Below the pieces are notes generated by a model, which saw only the letters and a list, made by a program, of their open reading frames with translations, was not told the DNA's origin and did no database searches. Source: Alphaproteobacteria bacterium (lineage in GTDB: Bacteria; Pseudomonadota; Alphaproteobacteria; Rickettsiales; UBA1997). Taken from it: 64,000 nt of DNA. Below, one piece after another: positions 17,940-26,459 of this stretch; position 1 is the first letter of the stretch; every line of letters starts with the position of its first letter. A program made the translations under genes and the position numbers. The DNA lies in assembly GCA_021151765.1 (NCBI GenBank), contig JAGKWR010000004.1, positions 1 through 64,000 on the forward strand, in the 5' to 3' direction.

Positions 17940-20111
17940 ATGATTGCCTCGAAAGCTTTTAAATACACGGCTTTAACTCTAAAAATTTTGGAAAAAGTTT
18001 TGGGTTCAAAGTTTTCGGTTGAAGGAATTGAAAAATTGCCCAATCAGCCAATTCTTTTTGTAGGCAATCATTTTACACGTTTTGAAACTTTTGTTGTTCC
18101 TTACATAATATATAAACATACTGGCCGTCAAGTCAGATGTTTGGCCGATTCCGGATTATTTCACGGCGGTCTTGGAAAGTTTCTAAGTTCAGTTGGTACA
18201 ATTTCTACTCGTGATCCTCAGCGCGACAACAAAATACTAAAAGATTTGATGACAGCGAGCTATGACTGGATGATTTATCCAGAAGGCAGCATGATCAAAA
18301 GTAAAGAAATTAAATTGGATGGTCGCTTTATCAATTACACACCAGATCGTGTCGGTCCGGTAAGAACTGGTTCAGCCGTTATGGCTTTGAAATCGCAACT
18401 TTATCGTAACGATTTCAACGAAGCTTTCGCCAATAAAAAAGAAGCGGTTTTGAAAAAATTAGAAGATGAAATTGGCGTAAAATATGACGAAAAATTCAAA
18501 AATATAAACACTTACATCGTTCCCGTAAACATAAGCTATTACCCGATTCGTCCCGGTGAAAATAAAATCAAAGAAATGGCTTTACGTTTTATCAAAAAAA
18601 TTCCGTCGCAAATTTCGGAAGAGTTGGAAATTGAAGGAAATTTATTGTTGGAATCAGAAATTAATTTGCATTTTGGTCAGCCAATCAACGTGGCGGATTA
18701 CTTAAAACCAGTGCGTTCTTTGATCAGCCAAGTGCCTTTGATTAAAGACGAAACCAAAAACAACTTCATCTTAAAATACTTTAAATATCGCCTGACTCAT
18801 GATTTTATGGGCAGAATTTACAACGATCTGCAGATAAATTTTGATCATATTTTCAGCGCAGTTTTGCATAAATTAAACGACGCCGAAATCGCTATTGATC
18901 ACCTTAAGCGTATAATTTATTTGTCTGCTGTAAGAATCGATCAGCGCAAATATCGCCTCAATCACAGTATATCTGAAGAAAATCTTTTGCGGATGTTTAT
19001 TGATGAACCGCACAAAGAATTCGACAGCGTTTTTGAGTTAGCCAAAAAACAGAATTTAATCAGCGAAATTGAAGGCGGCCGCATCAGAATTAATAAAAAC
19101 AACATTAACAAAAAATACGATTTTCACGAAATTAGACGAGAAAACACTTTAAACGTGATTGCCAACGAATTGTTTTTGTTAGAAGATGTTACCAACATTG
19201 TAGTGCGTAATATTCGTTTGTCAGAAGATGTTTTGAGAGTTCGCGTTTTTGAAGAAATTATGGAGCGCGATTTGGCAGAATTTGATCGTGATTACAACAG
19301 ATTCTATGATCCAAAATTCTCTAAAGAAAAAAATGTTGGATCGCCATTTTATTTTGAATCGAATTCCTCTGCCTCAGCTAAAGTTCGTCAAACCGGAGTT
19401 TTACTTTGTCATGGCTACAAATCAGCTCCCAAAGAAATGCACGATTTAGCAAAATATATTAACGGATTTGGTTTTAAAACCTACGGCGTACGCTTGAAAG
19501 GACACGGCACAGCGCCAATAAATATGAAAGAAGTTTCGTGGCAAGATTGGCAAAATTCAATGCAGCGTGGTTATGCGGCGCTTCGCAATTTATGCAATCG
19601 CGTTGTTATTGTTGGCTTTTCAACTGGTGGATTACTTGGTTTGGTTTGCGCTGCACAAAAACAAAATTTAGCTGCAGTAGTTTCTGTCAATTCGGCTTTA
19701 AAATTACTCGATATTCGTGCGCGATTTGTTCCCGGAATAAATTTGTGGAACGATCTTTTAGACAAGCTTCACATCGAAAAAAGCAAAATGGAATATATCG
19801 ACGATCAACCAGAAAATCCTCATATTAATTATAGTCGTAACTATCTAATTGGAGTAGAGCAGTTAGAAAAATTAATGCATGTTTGCGATAGTAATTTAGA
19901 AAAAGTAGTTGCACCGACACTGGTAATTCAGGCAAAGTATGATCCTGTGGTTAATCCAATTAGTGGAAAAATAATTTTCGAAAAAATTAAATCAGAAAAT
20001 AAAAAAATATCTGAACCGAGTTTTTACAACCACTGCGTTGTTATTGGGAAAAACAAGGAAGAAATCTTTGAAACAATAAAAAGTTTTTTTGCTAAGTTAA
20101 ATTTGTTGTGA
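17940..20111 (+). CDS. Fusion: PlsC/PlsB-type acyltransferase + alpha/beta hydrolase
   Basis: 723 residues in two enzyme domains. Residues about 1-250 resemble glycerolphosphate acyltransferases: FVGNHFTRFE carries the catalytic His in an H-x4-E rather than the usual H-x4-D arrangement, and IYPEGSM is the substrate motif. A helical middle (about 270-460) is unassigned. Residues about 480-723 form an alpha/beta hydrolase like Est30/monoglyceride lipase: VLLCHGYKSAP (oxyanion His-Gly), GFSTGG nucleophile Ser, VIQAKYDPVVNP (Asp) and a terminal NHC His. One polypeptide could both make and cleave acyl-ester lipids. 5 bp after the purL second half, last gene of that run. Confidence 0.85.
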   Translation: MIASKAFKYTALTLKILEKVLGSKFSVEGIEKLPNQPILFVGNHFTRFETFVVPYIIYKHTGRQVRCLADSGLFHGGLGKFLSSVGTISTRDPQRDNKILKDLMTASYDWMIYPEGSMIKSKEIKLDGRFINYTPDRVGPVRTGSAVMALKSQLYRNDFNEAFANKKEAVLKKLEDEIGVKYDEKFKNINTYIVPVNISYYPIRPGENKIKEMALRFIKKIPSQISEELEIEGNLLLESEINLHFGQPINVADYLKPVRSLISQVPLIKDETKNNFILKYFKYRLTHDFMGRIYNDLQINFDHIFSAVLHKLNDAEIAIDHLKRIIYLSAVRIDQRKYRLNHSISEENLLRMFIDEPHKEFDSVFELAKKQNLISEIEGGRIRINKNNINKKYDFHEIRRENTLNVIANELFLLEDVTNIVVRNIRLSEDVLRVRVFEEIMERDLAEFDRDYNRFYDPKFSKEKNVGSPFYFESNSSASAKVRQTGVLLCHGYKSAPKEMHDLAKYINGFGFKTYGVRLKGHGTAPINMKEVSWQDWQNSMQRGYAALRNLCNRVVIVGFSTGGLLGLVCAAQKQNLAAVVSVNSALKLLDIRARFVPGINLWNDLLDKLHIEKSKMEYIDDQPENPHINYSRNYLIGVEQLEKLMHVCDSNLEKVVAPTLVIQAKYDPVVNPISGKIIFEKIKSENKKISEPSFYNHCVVIGKNKEEIFETIKSFFAKLNLL

Positions 20112-20189
20112 AAAATACAATAAAATTTAGTAAATTTTTTCCACGTAACTTTATAACTAAAAAGTCTTTACTCTCACTTCTTCCTCATA

Positions 20190-21533
20190 ATGAAAAGTAA
20201 ATTTACAAAAATTCTTTCTCCTGAAAAAGAAAAGGATGATCACGAACATGACGATGAATCAACGGAAAACGAAGAAGGATCAGAAGTCGATGCTGGTGGT
20301 CCCAACATAGCTACAAGCAAGAAAAATAGAATTATCATCATCGCTGTTGCCTCGATTGTTATCACTATTATCGTTTATTTTGCTTTTTTTAAAGAAGGTG
20401 AGCCAGAAAAAATTCCAGAAAAGTTACAAGAGGTTGTAGTTCCTCCTACAAGAAATGTAGCTTCAGATGAAAGTGGTAAAGCCTCGCCTTTTGAGATTGA
20501 TTTACCTCAAGAAAATTCAAAATCAGAAGATGAAATTCTGGATAAACCTGCTGTTCCACAGATTCCTTTATTGCCGGATAGTGCACAAAATAATTTGCAA
20601 AATGATGATTCATTAGCTCCACCTACAGTTCCACAAATTCCTGGAGGAGTTCAGATTAACCAAATTCCTCAATCACAAGGTCAAAATCAAAACGATCCAC
20701 TTCAGAATAATCCAGGTAAGCTAGAGCAAAGTAATGAAAAGAAACATGAAGCTCCAAAAGATGTTGATCCTAGATACTCACCAATAATTGTGTTTTCTGG
20801 AGGAGCTGCCGGACCTGATCTTGGAGTTGGCTATGAAAAGAATATTGTAAATTTAAACGAAGATCCGATCGCAAAACTAGATAAACTTAAACCGGAAGTC
20901 AGAACTTCTGTTGTTACAGATCGATCACATTCCATTGTTCAAGGAAAGTTGTTAACAGCAGTTTTGGAAACAGCAATCAATACTCAAATTCCTGGATCAG
21001 TTCGTGCGATAATTAGTCGCGATGTTTATGCTGAAGCCGGTAATGAAGTTCTGATTCCAAAGGGATCAAGATTATATGGAAGTTATTCAAGTCAGATAGT
21101 ACGAGGTCAGGGAAGGGTTGATATTACTTGGTCACGATTAATCAGGCCCGATGGTGTTAGTTTGTCGATAGCTTTCAAAGCCGCTGATCAATTTGGAAGA
21201 TCTGGTATTTCCGGAGAAGTTGATAATAAATATAGTTCTGTAATTGCTGGATCTCTTCTGACTAGCGTATTAGCTGTCAGTACAGCTGCTGCTGCGAATA
21301 AATTGATTGGTAGTAATGCCAATGTCTCAACTGTCACAACTAACGGTTTCACAACTACAACTGGAAGTGCCGCCAACCAAGCTGTTGCAGATGTAAGTAA
21401 AACAATAATCGATACAGCCGGACAAATTGTTAGTAATGCCATTAACACAACTCCCGTTATTTCAGTTCCTCAAGGTACAAAAATTACGGTTATTGCCAAT
21501 GCTGATATGAACATTCCTTCAATGAGAAAATAA
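20190..21533 (+). CDS. virB10: Type IV secretion system protein VirB10
   Basis: Core-channel component that spans both membranes and links inner-membrane energy to outer-membrane gating. 447 residues: acidic cytoplasmic N-terminus, one transmembrane helix (about 48-67), a Pro/Gln-rich periplasmic linker (about 100-190), then the VirB10/TrbI domain with VLETAINTQIPGSVRAIISRD, LIPKGSRLYGSY and the GRVDITWSRLIRPDGVSLSI segment. A hydrophobic Ala/Val-rich antenna region (SVLAVSTAAAANKLIG) precedes the conserved end PQGTKITVIANADM. No other vir gene is adjacent; virB8-virB9 are 20 kb away, the dispersed layout known for Rickettsiales. Its stop overlaps the next start by one base (TAATG). Confidence 0.95.
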   Translation: MKSKFTKILSPEKEKDDHEHDDESTENEEGSEVDAGGPNIATSKKNRIIIIAVASIVITIIVYFAFFKEGEPEKIPEKLQEVVVPPTRNVASDESGKASPFEIDLPQENSKSEDEILDKPAVPQIPLLPDSAQNNLQNDDSLAPPTVPQIPGGVQINQIPQSQGQNQNDPLQNNPGKLEQSNEKKHEAPKDVDPRYSPIIVFSGGAAGPDLGVGYEKNIVNLNEDPIAKLDKLKPEVRTSVVTDRSHSIVQGKLLTAVLETAINTQIPGSVRAIISRDVYAEAGNEVLIPKGSRLYGSYSSQIVRGQGRVDITWSRLIRPDGVSLSIAFKAADQFGRSGISGEVDNKYSSVIAGSLLTSVLAVSTAAAANKLIGSNANVSTVTTNGFTTTTGSAANQAVADVSKTIIDTAGQIVSNAINTTPVISVPQGTKITVIANADMNIPSMRK

Positions 21534-22369
21534 TGCTTAGCTCTAAAAAGATAAATTTACACTTAATCTCTGATTCTACAGGAGAAACTTTAAGTTCAGT
21601 TGCACGCGCAGTTTTGTCACAGTTTGAGGGCATAGAATCGCAAGATTTCATCTGGCCTTTGGTGCGCAACAAAGCTCAACTTGATAAGGTGATGGAATCT
21701 ATCAGTAAAAATCCAGGAATAGTTTTATACACTATTTTAAAGGATGATTTGACCGAATCTTTAGTAAATCATTGCTATACTTTACAGATTCCTTGTATTC
21801 CGGTGTTGTCTAGAATCATAACCGAATTTTCAAATTATTTGGGTATGAACATTTCTCATGCTATTGGTCGTCAACATTTATTAGATGAAGAATATTTTTC
21901 TCGTGTGGAAGCTATAAATTACACGTTGGATCATGACGATGGTCAATCAACTTGGGATCTTTATGATGCTGACATTGTTATTGTTGGCGTTTCTCGCACC
22001 TCTAAATCACCAACTTCTGTTTATTTGTCGTGTCGTGGTTTCAAAACTGCTAACGTTCCTTTCGTTAGTATGGAAACGATTCCACAGACAATTTACGATT
22101 TGAAAAAGCCTTTAGTTGTTGGTCTTACCATCAATCCAGAAAAATTAGTTCAAATAAGACAAAGCAGAATGTCTTCTTTAGGACAAGAAAACACAACTGA
22201 TTACATTGACATTGAGGCAATAAAGAAGGAAATTGCGGAGTCCCGAAAATTATTTTCTAAACTAGGTTGCGTTGTAATTGATGTTACAAAGAGATCTGTT
22301 GAGGAAACTGCCGCAAAGATAATTCAGCTTTTTCAAGAGAAACGCAATAAGTCGATTTCAGAAAATTAG
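21533..22369 (+). CDS. Pyruvate,phosphate dikinase / PEP synthase regulatory protein (DUF299)
   Basis: Bifunctional kinase-phosphorylase that inactivates PPDK or PEP synthase by ADP-dependent Thr phosphorylation and reactivates it by phosphate-dependent dephosphorylation. 278 residues, normal length. LHLISDSTGETLSSVARAVL opens the protein, and the P-loop-like motif VGVSRTSKSPTSVYLS (about 148-163) is characteristic. Rickettsiales use PPDK in gluconeogenic metabolism, so this gene would control carbon flow between pyruvate and PEP, consistent with dicarboxylate uptake by the DctA-like gene. The target enzyme is not in the window. Translationally coupled to virB10 through TAATG. Confidence 0.95.
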   Translation: MLSSKKINLHLISDSTGETLSSVARAVLSQFEGIESQDFIWPLVRNKAQLDKVMESISKNPGIVLYTILKDDLTESLVNHCYTLQIPCIPVLSRIITEFSNYLGMNISHAIGRQHLLDEEYFSRVEAINYTLDHDDGQSTWDLYDADIVIVGVSRTSKSPTSVYLSCRGFKTANVPFVSMETIPQTIYDLKKPLVVGLTINPEKLVQIRQSRMSSLGQENTTDYIDIEAIKKEIAESRKLFSKLGCVVIDVTKRSVEETAAKIIQLFQEKRNKSISEN

Positions 22370-22402
22370 TTCAAAAAATATTAATCCAAATCTTTTTAAA
22401 AG

Positions 22403-23842
22403 ATGGTAAAAAGAAACATTTTGATTGTTGATGACGAACCTACGATGTGTAAGGTTTTGAGTAAATTTATCAGCAACATGGAACATTCTTACATTATCAT
22501 GAATAGTGGTATGCAAGTTGTTGATTTCTTCATGAACAAAAAAGTGATAGATGGAATTTCTTGCCATGACATTGATGTAATGCTTCTTGATTTGTCGATG
22601 CCTGATCTTGATGGGTTAACTGTTTTAAAAGAAATAAATCCAATTAAAGGTGATCTGCAAGTTATAGTTTTGACGGCGAATAAAGATATTTCACGCGCGA
22701 TAAATGCAATAAACCTTGGTGCAATCGATTATATTGTTAAGGGCGAAAAAGATATTTTTGCTCGTGTTACAGCTTCAATTAATAATGCGATTGAGAAGAA
22801 AAATCTTAAATATCAGGTTTCGCATTTAGCTAGAAAGGGCAAAGATCAAGTGGCATTTTCTGATATTATTGGTCAAAGCCCGGAAGTTTTAAATGTTGTA
22901 AAATTATCGAAAAAAGCGATCAACTCTTCAATTCCTATTCTAATAGAAGGTCCACGTGGTTCTGGTAAAGAGCTTTTGGCTAGAGCAATTCATGGATCAA
23001 GTTTGCGCTCAGGTAAACCTTTTGTTGTTGTTGAATGTGACTTATTGAAAAGCACAACAGCTGAAGAAGATTTATTTGGTTCAGAAAAAGTTGGTTTAGA
23101 TGGTTTATCGAAAAATTTAGGAAAAATACGCGAAGCTAATAATGGTACGATTTTCTTCGAAAAAATCGATGCTTTAAAAATGGATTTACAGGTAAAAATC
23201 CTACGCTTCTTACAAGAGGGCGAATTCGAACCTGTCGGTTCTAACCAACCAGTTAGAGTCAATGTCCGCGTTATTTCATCAACTAATCGCGACTTGTCGA
23301 AGCTTGTTGAAGCGAAAAAATTCCGTGAAGATTTACGTTATCGCGTTGCTTCGTTGCCAGTTACAATGCCGTCTTTGAAAGAAAGAGGAGAAGAAGATAT
23401 CAAGCTTCTTGCCGAAAATTTCTGTCGTAACTTCAGCATTAATGAAAATAAAAAGATTAAAGGAATCAGTAATGACGCGCTTTACTTGCTGGTTAACTAT
23501 GAATGGGAAGATAATGTGCGTCAGCTTAAAAATTCTATTTTTCGCGCTGTTGTTTTGTGTGATGAAGATTTCTTGAAGCCAGAACATTTCCCACAACTTT
23601 TAAACAAGGAAAACAATAGCTTAACAAAATCTAAGGCCGCGATAAAAGATAATTCTGATATCAACAGTGAATTGATTGATATTTTTGATGATGAAGGAAA
23701 ATGCAAAACTTTGGACACAATCGAAGAGGAAATTATAAAACGTCTAGTCGATATTTATAATGGTAATTTGTCTGAAGTTGCGAAACAGCTTGATGTCGGC
23801 CGTTCAACTATTTACCGCAAATTAAAAATTATCGAACAATAA
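22403..23842 (+). CDS. NtrC-family response regulator with degenerate AAA+ motifs
   Basis: 479 residues. Receiver domain 1-125: acidic pair D10-D11, phosphoacceptor D63 in LLDLSMPDLDG, T91. AAA+ domain about 155-395: Walker A GPRGSGKE (183-190) keeps the Lys. The sigma-54 contact loop normally GAFTGA reads VGLDGL (about 230-235), and Walker B, normally L-D-E-I, reads FFEKID (251-256), so the catalytic acidic residue is replaced by Lys. NREDLRYRV-type arginine segment is present. HTH Fis domain at the end (EVAKQLDVGRSTIYRKLKII). It therefore probably binds DNA but neither activates sigma-54 polymerase nor hydrolyses ATP normally. No histidine kinase is adjacent. Upstream neighbour is the PPDK regulator (34 bp). 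Confidence 0.88.
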   Translation: MVKRNILIVDDEPTMCKVLSKFISNMEHSYIIMNSGMQVVDFFMNKKVIDGISCHDIDVMLLDLSMPDLDGLTVLKEINPIKGDLQVIVLTANKDISRAINAINLGAIDYIVKGEKDIFARVTASINNAIEKKNLKYQVSHLARKGKDQVAFSDIIGQSPEVLNVVKLSKKAINSSIPILIEGPRGSGKELLARAIHGSSLRSGKPFVVVECDLLKSTTAEEDLFGSEKVGLDGLSKNLGKIREANNGTIFFEKIDALKMDLQVKILRFLQEGEFEPVGSNQPVRVNVRVISSTNRDLSKLVEAKKFREDLRYRVASLPVTMPSLKERGEEDIKLLAENFCRNFSINENKKIKGISNDALYLLVNYEWEDNVRQLKNSIFRAVVLCDEDFLKPEHFPQLLNKENNSLTKSKAAIKDNSDINSELIDIFDDEGKCKTLDTIEEEIIKRLVDIYNGNLSEVAKQLDVGRSTIYRKLKIIEQ

Positions 23843-23933
23843 TTTGATAGCAGTTGGCCAAATAATGGTTTTTAGTAAAAGTTTTAAATAACATCAAAAA
23901 CCCAAAAAATAAAATCCAATAAACAGTAAAATT

Positions 23934-24812
23934 ATGAGAAAAGTCAAAACCGCAATTTTTCCAGTAGGAGGCCTTGGAACGCGATTTCTTCCGGCTACAA
24001 AATCGATGCCAAAAGAAATGCTCCCAATTGCTAATAAACCAATTATTCAATATGCTTACGAAGAAGCTCGTGACGCTGGAATTGAGAAATTTATTTTTGT
24101 AACTGGTCGCAACAAAAATTCTATCAACAATCACTTTGATCACGCCTATGAGCTAGAATCAAAGCTTGATGAAAAGAATAAATCGCAGGAATTATCACAG
24201 GTTATGGGTTGGTTGCCAGATGCTGGACAAATCGCTTTTGTCCGTCAACAAAAGCCACTTGGTCTGGGTCATGCAATTTGGTGTGCTCGTAATTTTATCG
24301 CTAAAGATGAAGCTTTCGTCGTAATTTTGGCTGATGAAATGATGATGCAGAGCAAGAATCGCAAAAGAAATTTTCTTGGTGAAATGATTGACCTTTACCA
24401 AACTAAAGAAGAAGTATCGAGCATTGTAGCAGTCGATGAAATCGATATGAAAGATACTAACAAATACGGTATTATCAAAGTTGAAGGTGCTGAAAAAATC
24501 ACTGATATGGTTGAAAAACCAAAATCTGAAGTTGCCCCAAGCAATTTAGCAATTACAGGTCGTTACATTTTGCAGCCTGAAATTTTTGAATATTTATCAA
24601 AATTTGAAGTTGGTTCGGGTGGTGAAATTCAGTTAACTGATGCCATGAAATCAATGTGTAAACAATCACCGTTTTACTACAAAAAAATTGATGAAGTGCG
24701 TTTTGATTGCGGTAATGTTTTGGGCTATTTGGAAGCTAATATCGCTTTTGCTTTGGCTAATGAAGCAATCGAAAGTGACGTAAAAAAAATTATTAAAAAA
24801 TACTCAAATTAA
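23934..24812 (+). CDS. galU: UTP-glucose-1-phosphate uridylyltransferase
   Basis: Makes UDP-glucose for surface polysaccharides and lipopolysaccharide. 292 residues. The nucleotidyltransferase start VGGLGTRFLPATKSMPKEML is textbook GalU, followed by PIANKPIIQYAYEEA, a VILADEMM nucleotide/metal segment and KYGIIKVEG. It is 5 bp upstream of fabD, so the two are probably cotranscribed. Its product could feed the polysaccharide modified by the AlgI/AlgJ-like pair, an inference only. Confidence 0.97.
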   Translation: MRKVKTAIFPVGGLGTRFLPATKSMPKEMLPIANKPIIQYAYEEARDAGIEKFIFVTGRNKNSINNHFDHAYELESKLDEKNKSQELSQVMGWLPDAGQIAFVRQQKPLGLGHAIWCARNFIAKDEAFVVILADEMMMQSKNRKRNFLGEMIDLYQTKEEVSSIVAVDEIDMKDTNKYGIIKVEGAEKITDMVEKPKSEVAPSNLAITGRYILQPEIFEYLSKFEVGSGGEIQLTDAMKSMCKQSPFYYKKIDEVRFDCGNVLGYLEANIAFALANEAIESDVKKIIKKYSN

Positions 24813-24817
24813 ATTTT

Positions 24818-25753
24818 ATGAAAACAGCTATCGTATTTCCTGGACAAGGTTCACAAGCAGTCGGTATGGGAAAAGATTTATATGAAAATTTCTCTGCAGC
24901 ACGCGAAGTTTTTAAAAAAACTGACGATATTTTGGGAATCAATCTTTCAAAAATTATTTTTGAAGGACCAAGTGATGAGTTAACAAAAACAGAAAATACT
25001 CAACCGGCTTTAATGGCTGTTTCTATTGCTTTAATCGAGGTTTTGGAAAAAGAATTTGGTAAAAAAATTACCGATCTTTGTTCTTTTGTTGCTGGTCATT
25101 CTTTGGGTGAATATTCTGCTTTGTGCGCAGCAAAGGCAATCACACTTGAAGAAACTGCTAAACTTTTACAAGTTCGTGGTTCAGAAATGGCTAAATGCGG
25201 TGAAAAAACCCAAGGCGCAATGGCTGCAATTTTAGGAGTTGAAATTGAAGTTGCTCAGGCAATTGCCCAAGAAGCTGCTCAAGGAGAAGTCTGCCAGGTG
25301 GCAAACGATAATTCAGTTGGTCAAGTTGTAATCTCAGGATCAAAGGCAGCAATCGATCGCGCAATTGAAATTGCCAAAAGCAAAGGTGCAAAACGTGCTT
25401 TAGCCTTACCAGTTAGCGGTGCTTTTCATTCGGCATTAATGTTGGAAGCTCAAGATAAAATGAAAATTGCTCTTTCTGCTGCTGATGTTAAATCTCCAAT
25501 TGTTCCGGTCGTTGCCAATGTTAGTGCCAATTTAGTTTCTGATCCAAATCAGATTCGTGATCTTTTGGCACAACAAATTACTGGATCGGTTAGATGGCGT
25601 GAAACCATGTTATTTTTTGCTTCACAAGGTGTTGATGAAATTATAGAAATCGGTTCTGGTAAAGTATTGGCGGGATTAGTTGGCAGAACTTGCCCCAATA
25701 TTAAATCTAGGTCCATACAAAATTCCGAAGACTTAACAACTTTTCTTTCCTAA
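24818..25753 (+). CDS. fabD: Malonyl-CoA:ACP transacylase
   Basis: Loads malonate onto acyl carrier protein for fatty-acid elongation. 311 residues. The N-terminal FPGQGSQAVGMGKDLYE and the nucleophile elbow GHSLGEYSALCAA (Ser95) are diagnostic; the catalytic His is in PVSGAFHSALM (about 200-210), and QVVISGSKAAI is present. Follows galU by 5 bp. No other fab genes are near, so fatty-acid genes are dispersed. A terminator-like hairpin follows at 25830-25872. Confidence 0.97.
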   Translation: MKTAIVFPGQGSQAVGMGKDLYENFSAAREVFKKTDDILGINLSKIIFEGPSDELTKTENTQPALMAVSIALIEVLEKEFGKKITDLCSFVAGHSLGEYSALCAAKAITLEETAKLLQVRGSEMAKCGEKTQGAMAAILGVEIEVAQAIAQEAAQGEVCQVANDNSVGQVVISGSKAAIDRAIEIAKSKGAKRALALPVSGAFHSALMLEAQDKMKIALSAADVKSPIVPVVANVSANLVSDPNQIRDLLAQQITGSVRWRETMLFFASQGVDEIIEIGSGKVLAGLVGRTCPNIKSRSIQNSEDLTTFLS

Positions 25754-25829
25754 AGAAAGTGATTCAATTTGGACTTTGTTTTAAGCTAAACTTGATTTTT
25801 CTTGTTACGACGAACCAAATAAAAATCTA

Positions 25830-25872
25830 AGAAGTTTTGATTAGCTTTTAGTTAGTCAAACTTCTGTTTTTT
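25830..25872 (+). terminator. Rho-independent terminator after fabD
   Basis: AGAAGTTTTGA pairs with TCAAACTTCT (one bulged T), loop rich in T, then GTTTTTTA. It lies about 80 bp after the fabD stop and 60 bp ahead of the cold-shock gene, so it should separate the two transcripts; a role inside the cold-shock leader is less likely. Confidence 0.65.
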
Positions 25873-25935
25873 ATAAAGGCTTGGTTGGTACTGCAAGTTT
25901 TTACTAGTTTAACCTTCAATTATTCAAATTTATAA

Positions 25936-26154
25936 ATGTCAAATTTAGTTAGTGGTAAAGTAAAGTGGTTCAACGACGAGAAAGGTTTTGGTTTTATTGA
26001 GCAAGAAGGTGAAAAAGACGTTTTTGTTCACTACAATTCAATAAACGGCAGTGGTAGAAAAACTCTTCATCAAGGGCAAAAAGTAACAATGGAAGTGGTT
26101 AATGGAAAGAAAGGCCTTCAAGCAGAAAATGTTACAGCAATAACCAACGACTAG
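25936..26154 (+). CDS. Cold-shock-domain protein (CspA family)
   Basis: 72-residue single OB-fold RNA/DNA-binding protein acting as an RNA chaperone and transcription antiterminator. The sequence VKWFNDEKGFGFIEQEGEKD contains RNP1 (KGFGFI) and VFVHY is RNP2. Normal length and start. It stands alone, after the fabD terminator and before the tRNA-Ala on the opposite strand. Its own leader of about 60 bp is too short to show a thermosensor by eye. Confidence 0.97.
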   Translation: MSNLVSGKVKWFNDEKGFGFIEQEGEKDVFVHYNSINGSGRKTLHQGQKVTMEVVNGKKGLQAENVTAITND

Positions 26155-26218
26155 TTGCTAAAAAAGCTCGGTTTTTTGCAAAATTTCTTAGTTGTTTACT
26201 ACAGATTTTTTCGAGAAA
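26155..26218. other. Gap between cold-shock gene and tRNA-Ala
   Basis: Just after the cold-shock stop, six A residues and six T residues flank a 6-nt GC-containing loop (about 26160-26178), a weak terminator-like structure for the plus strand. No ORF or other element is seen. Confidence 0.3.
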
Positions 26219-26294
26219 TGGTGGAGATAAACGGGTTCGAACCGATGACCCCCTGCTTGCAAAGCAGGTGCTCTACCAACTGAGCTATATCCCC
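26219..26294 (-). tRNA. tRNA-Ala (UGC)
   Basis: Reads on the minus strand as a full cloverleaf: acceptor GGGGATA (5' end at 26294) paired with TATCTCC, D-arm with AGCTCAGTTGGTAGAGC, anticodon loop TTTGCAA (anticodon TGC), T-arm GGTTCGAACC, discriminator A and an encoded CCA (26219-26221). 76 nt with CCA. Confidence 0.97.
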
Positions 26295-26459
26295 AATAGA
26301 ATTGTTGCTTTAACAGACTTTAACTGATTAAAGTAAAACAAGTTGATGTGAAAATTAGTACTCAAAGAGTTTTTGAAAAACTCAAAGAATATAAATGACA
26401 AATTAATTACGAAGATCAAATTGTCAAACAAGTTTTTAATAATTTTTTAAAAAATAATT

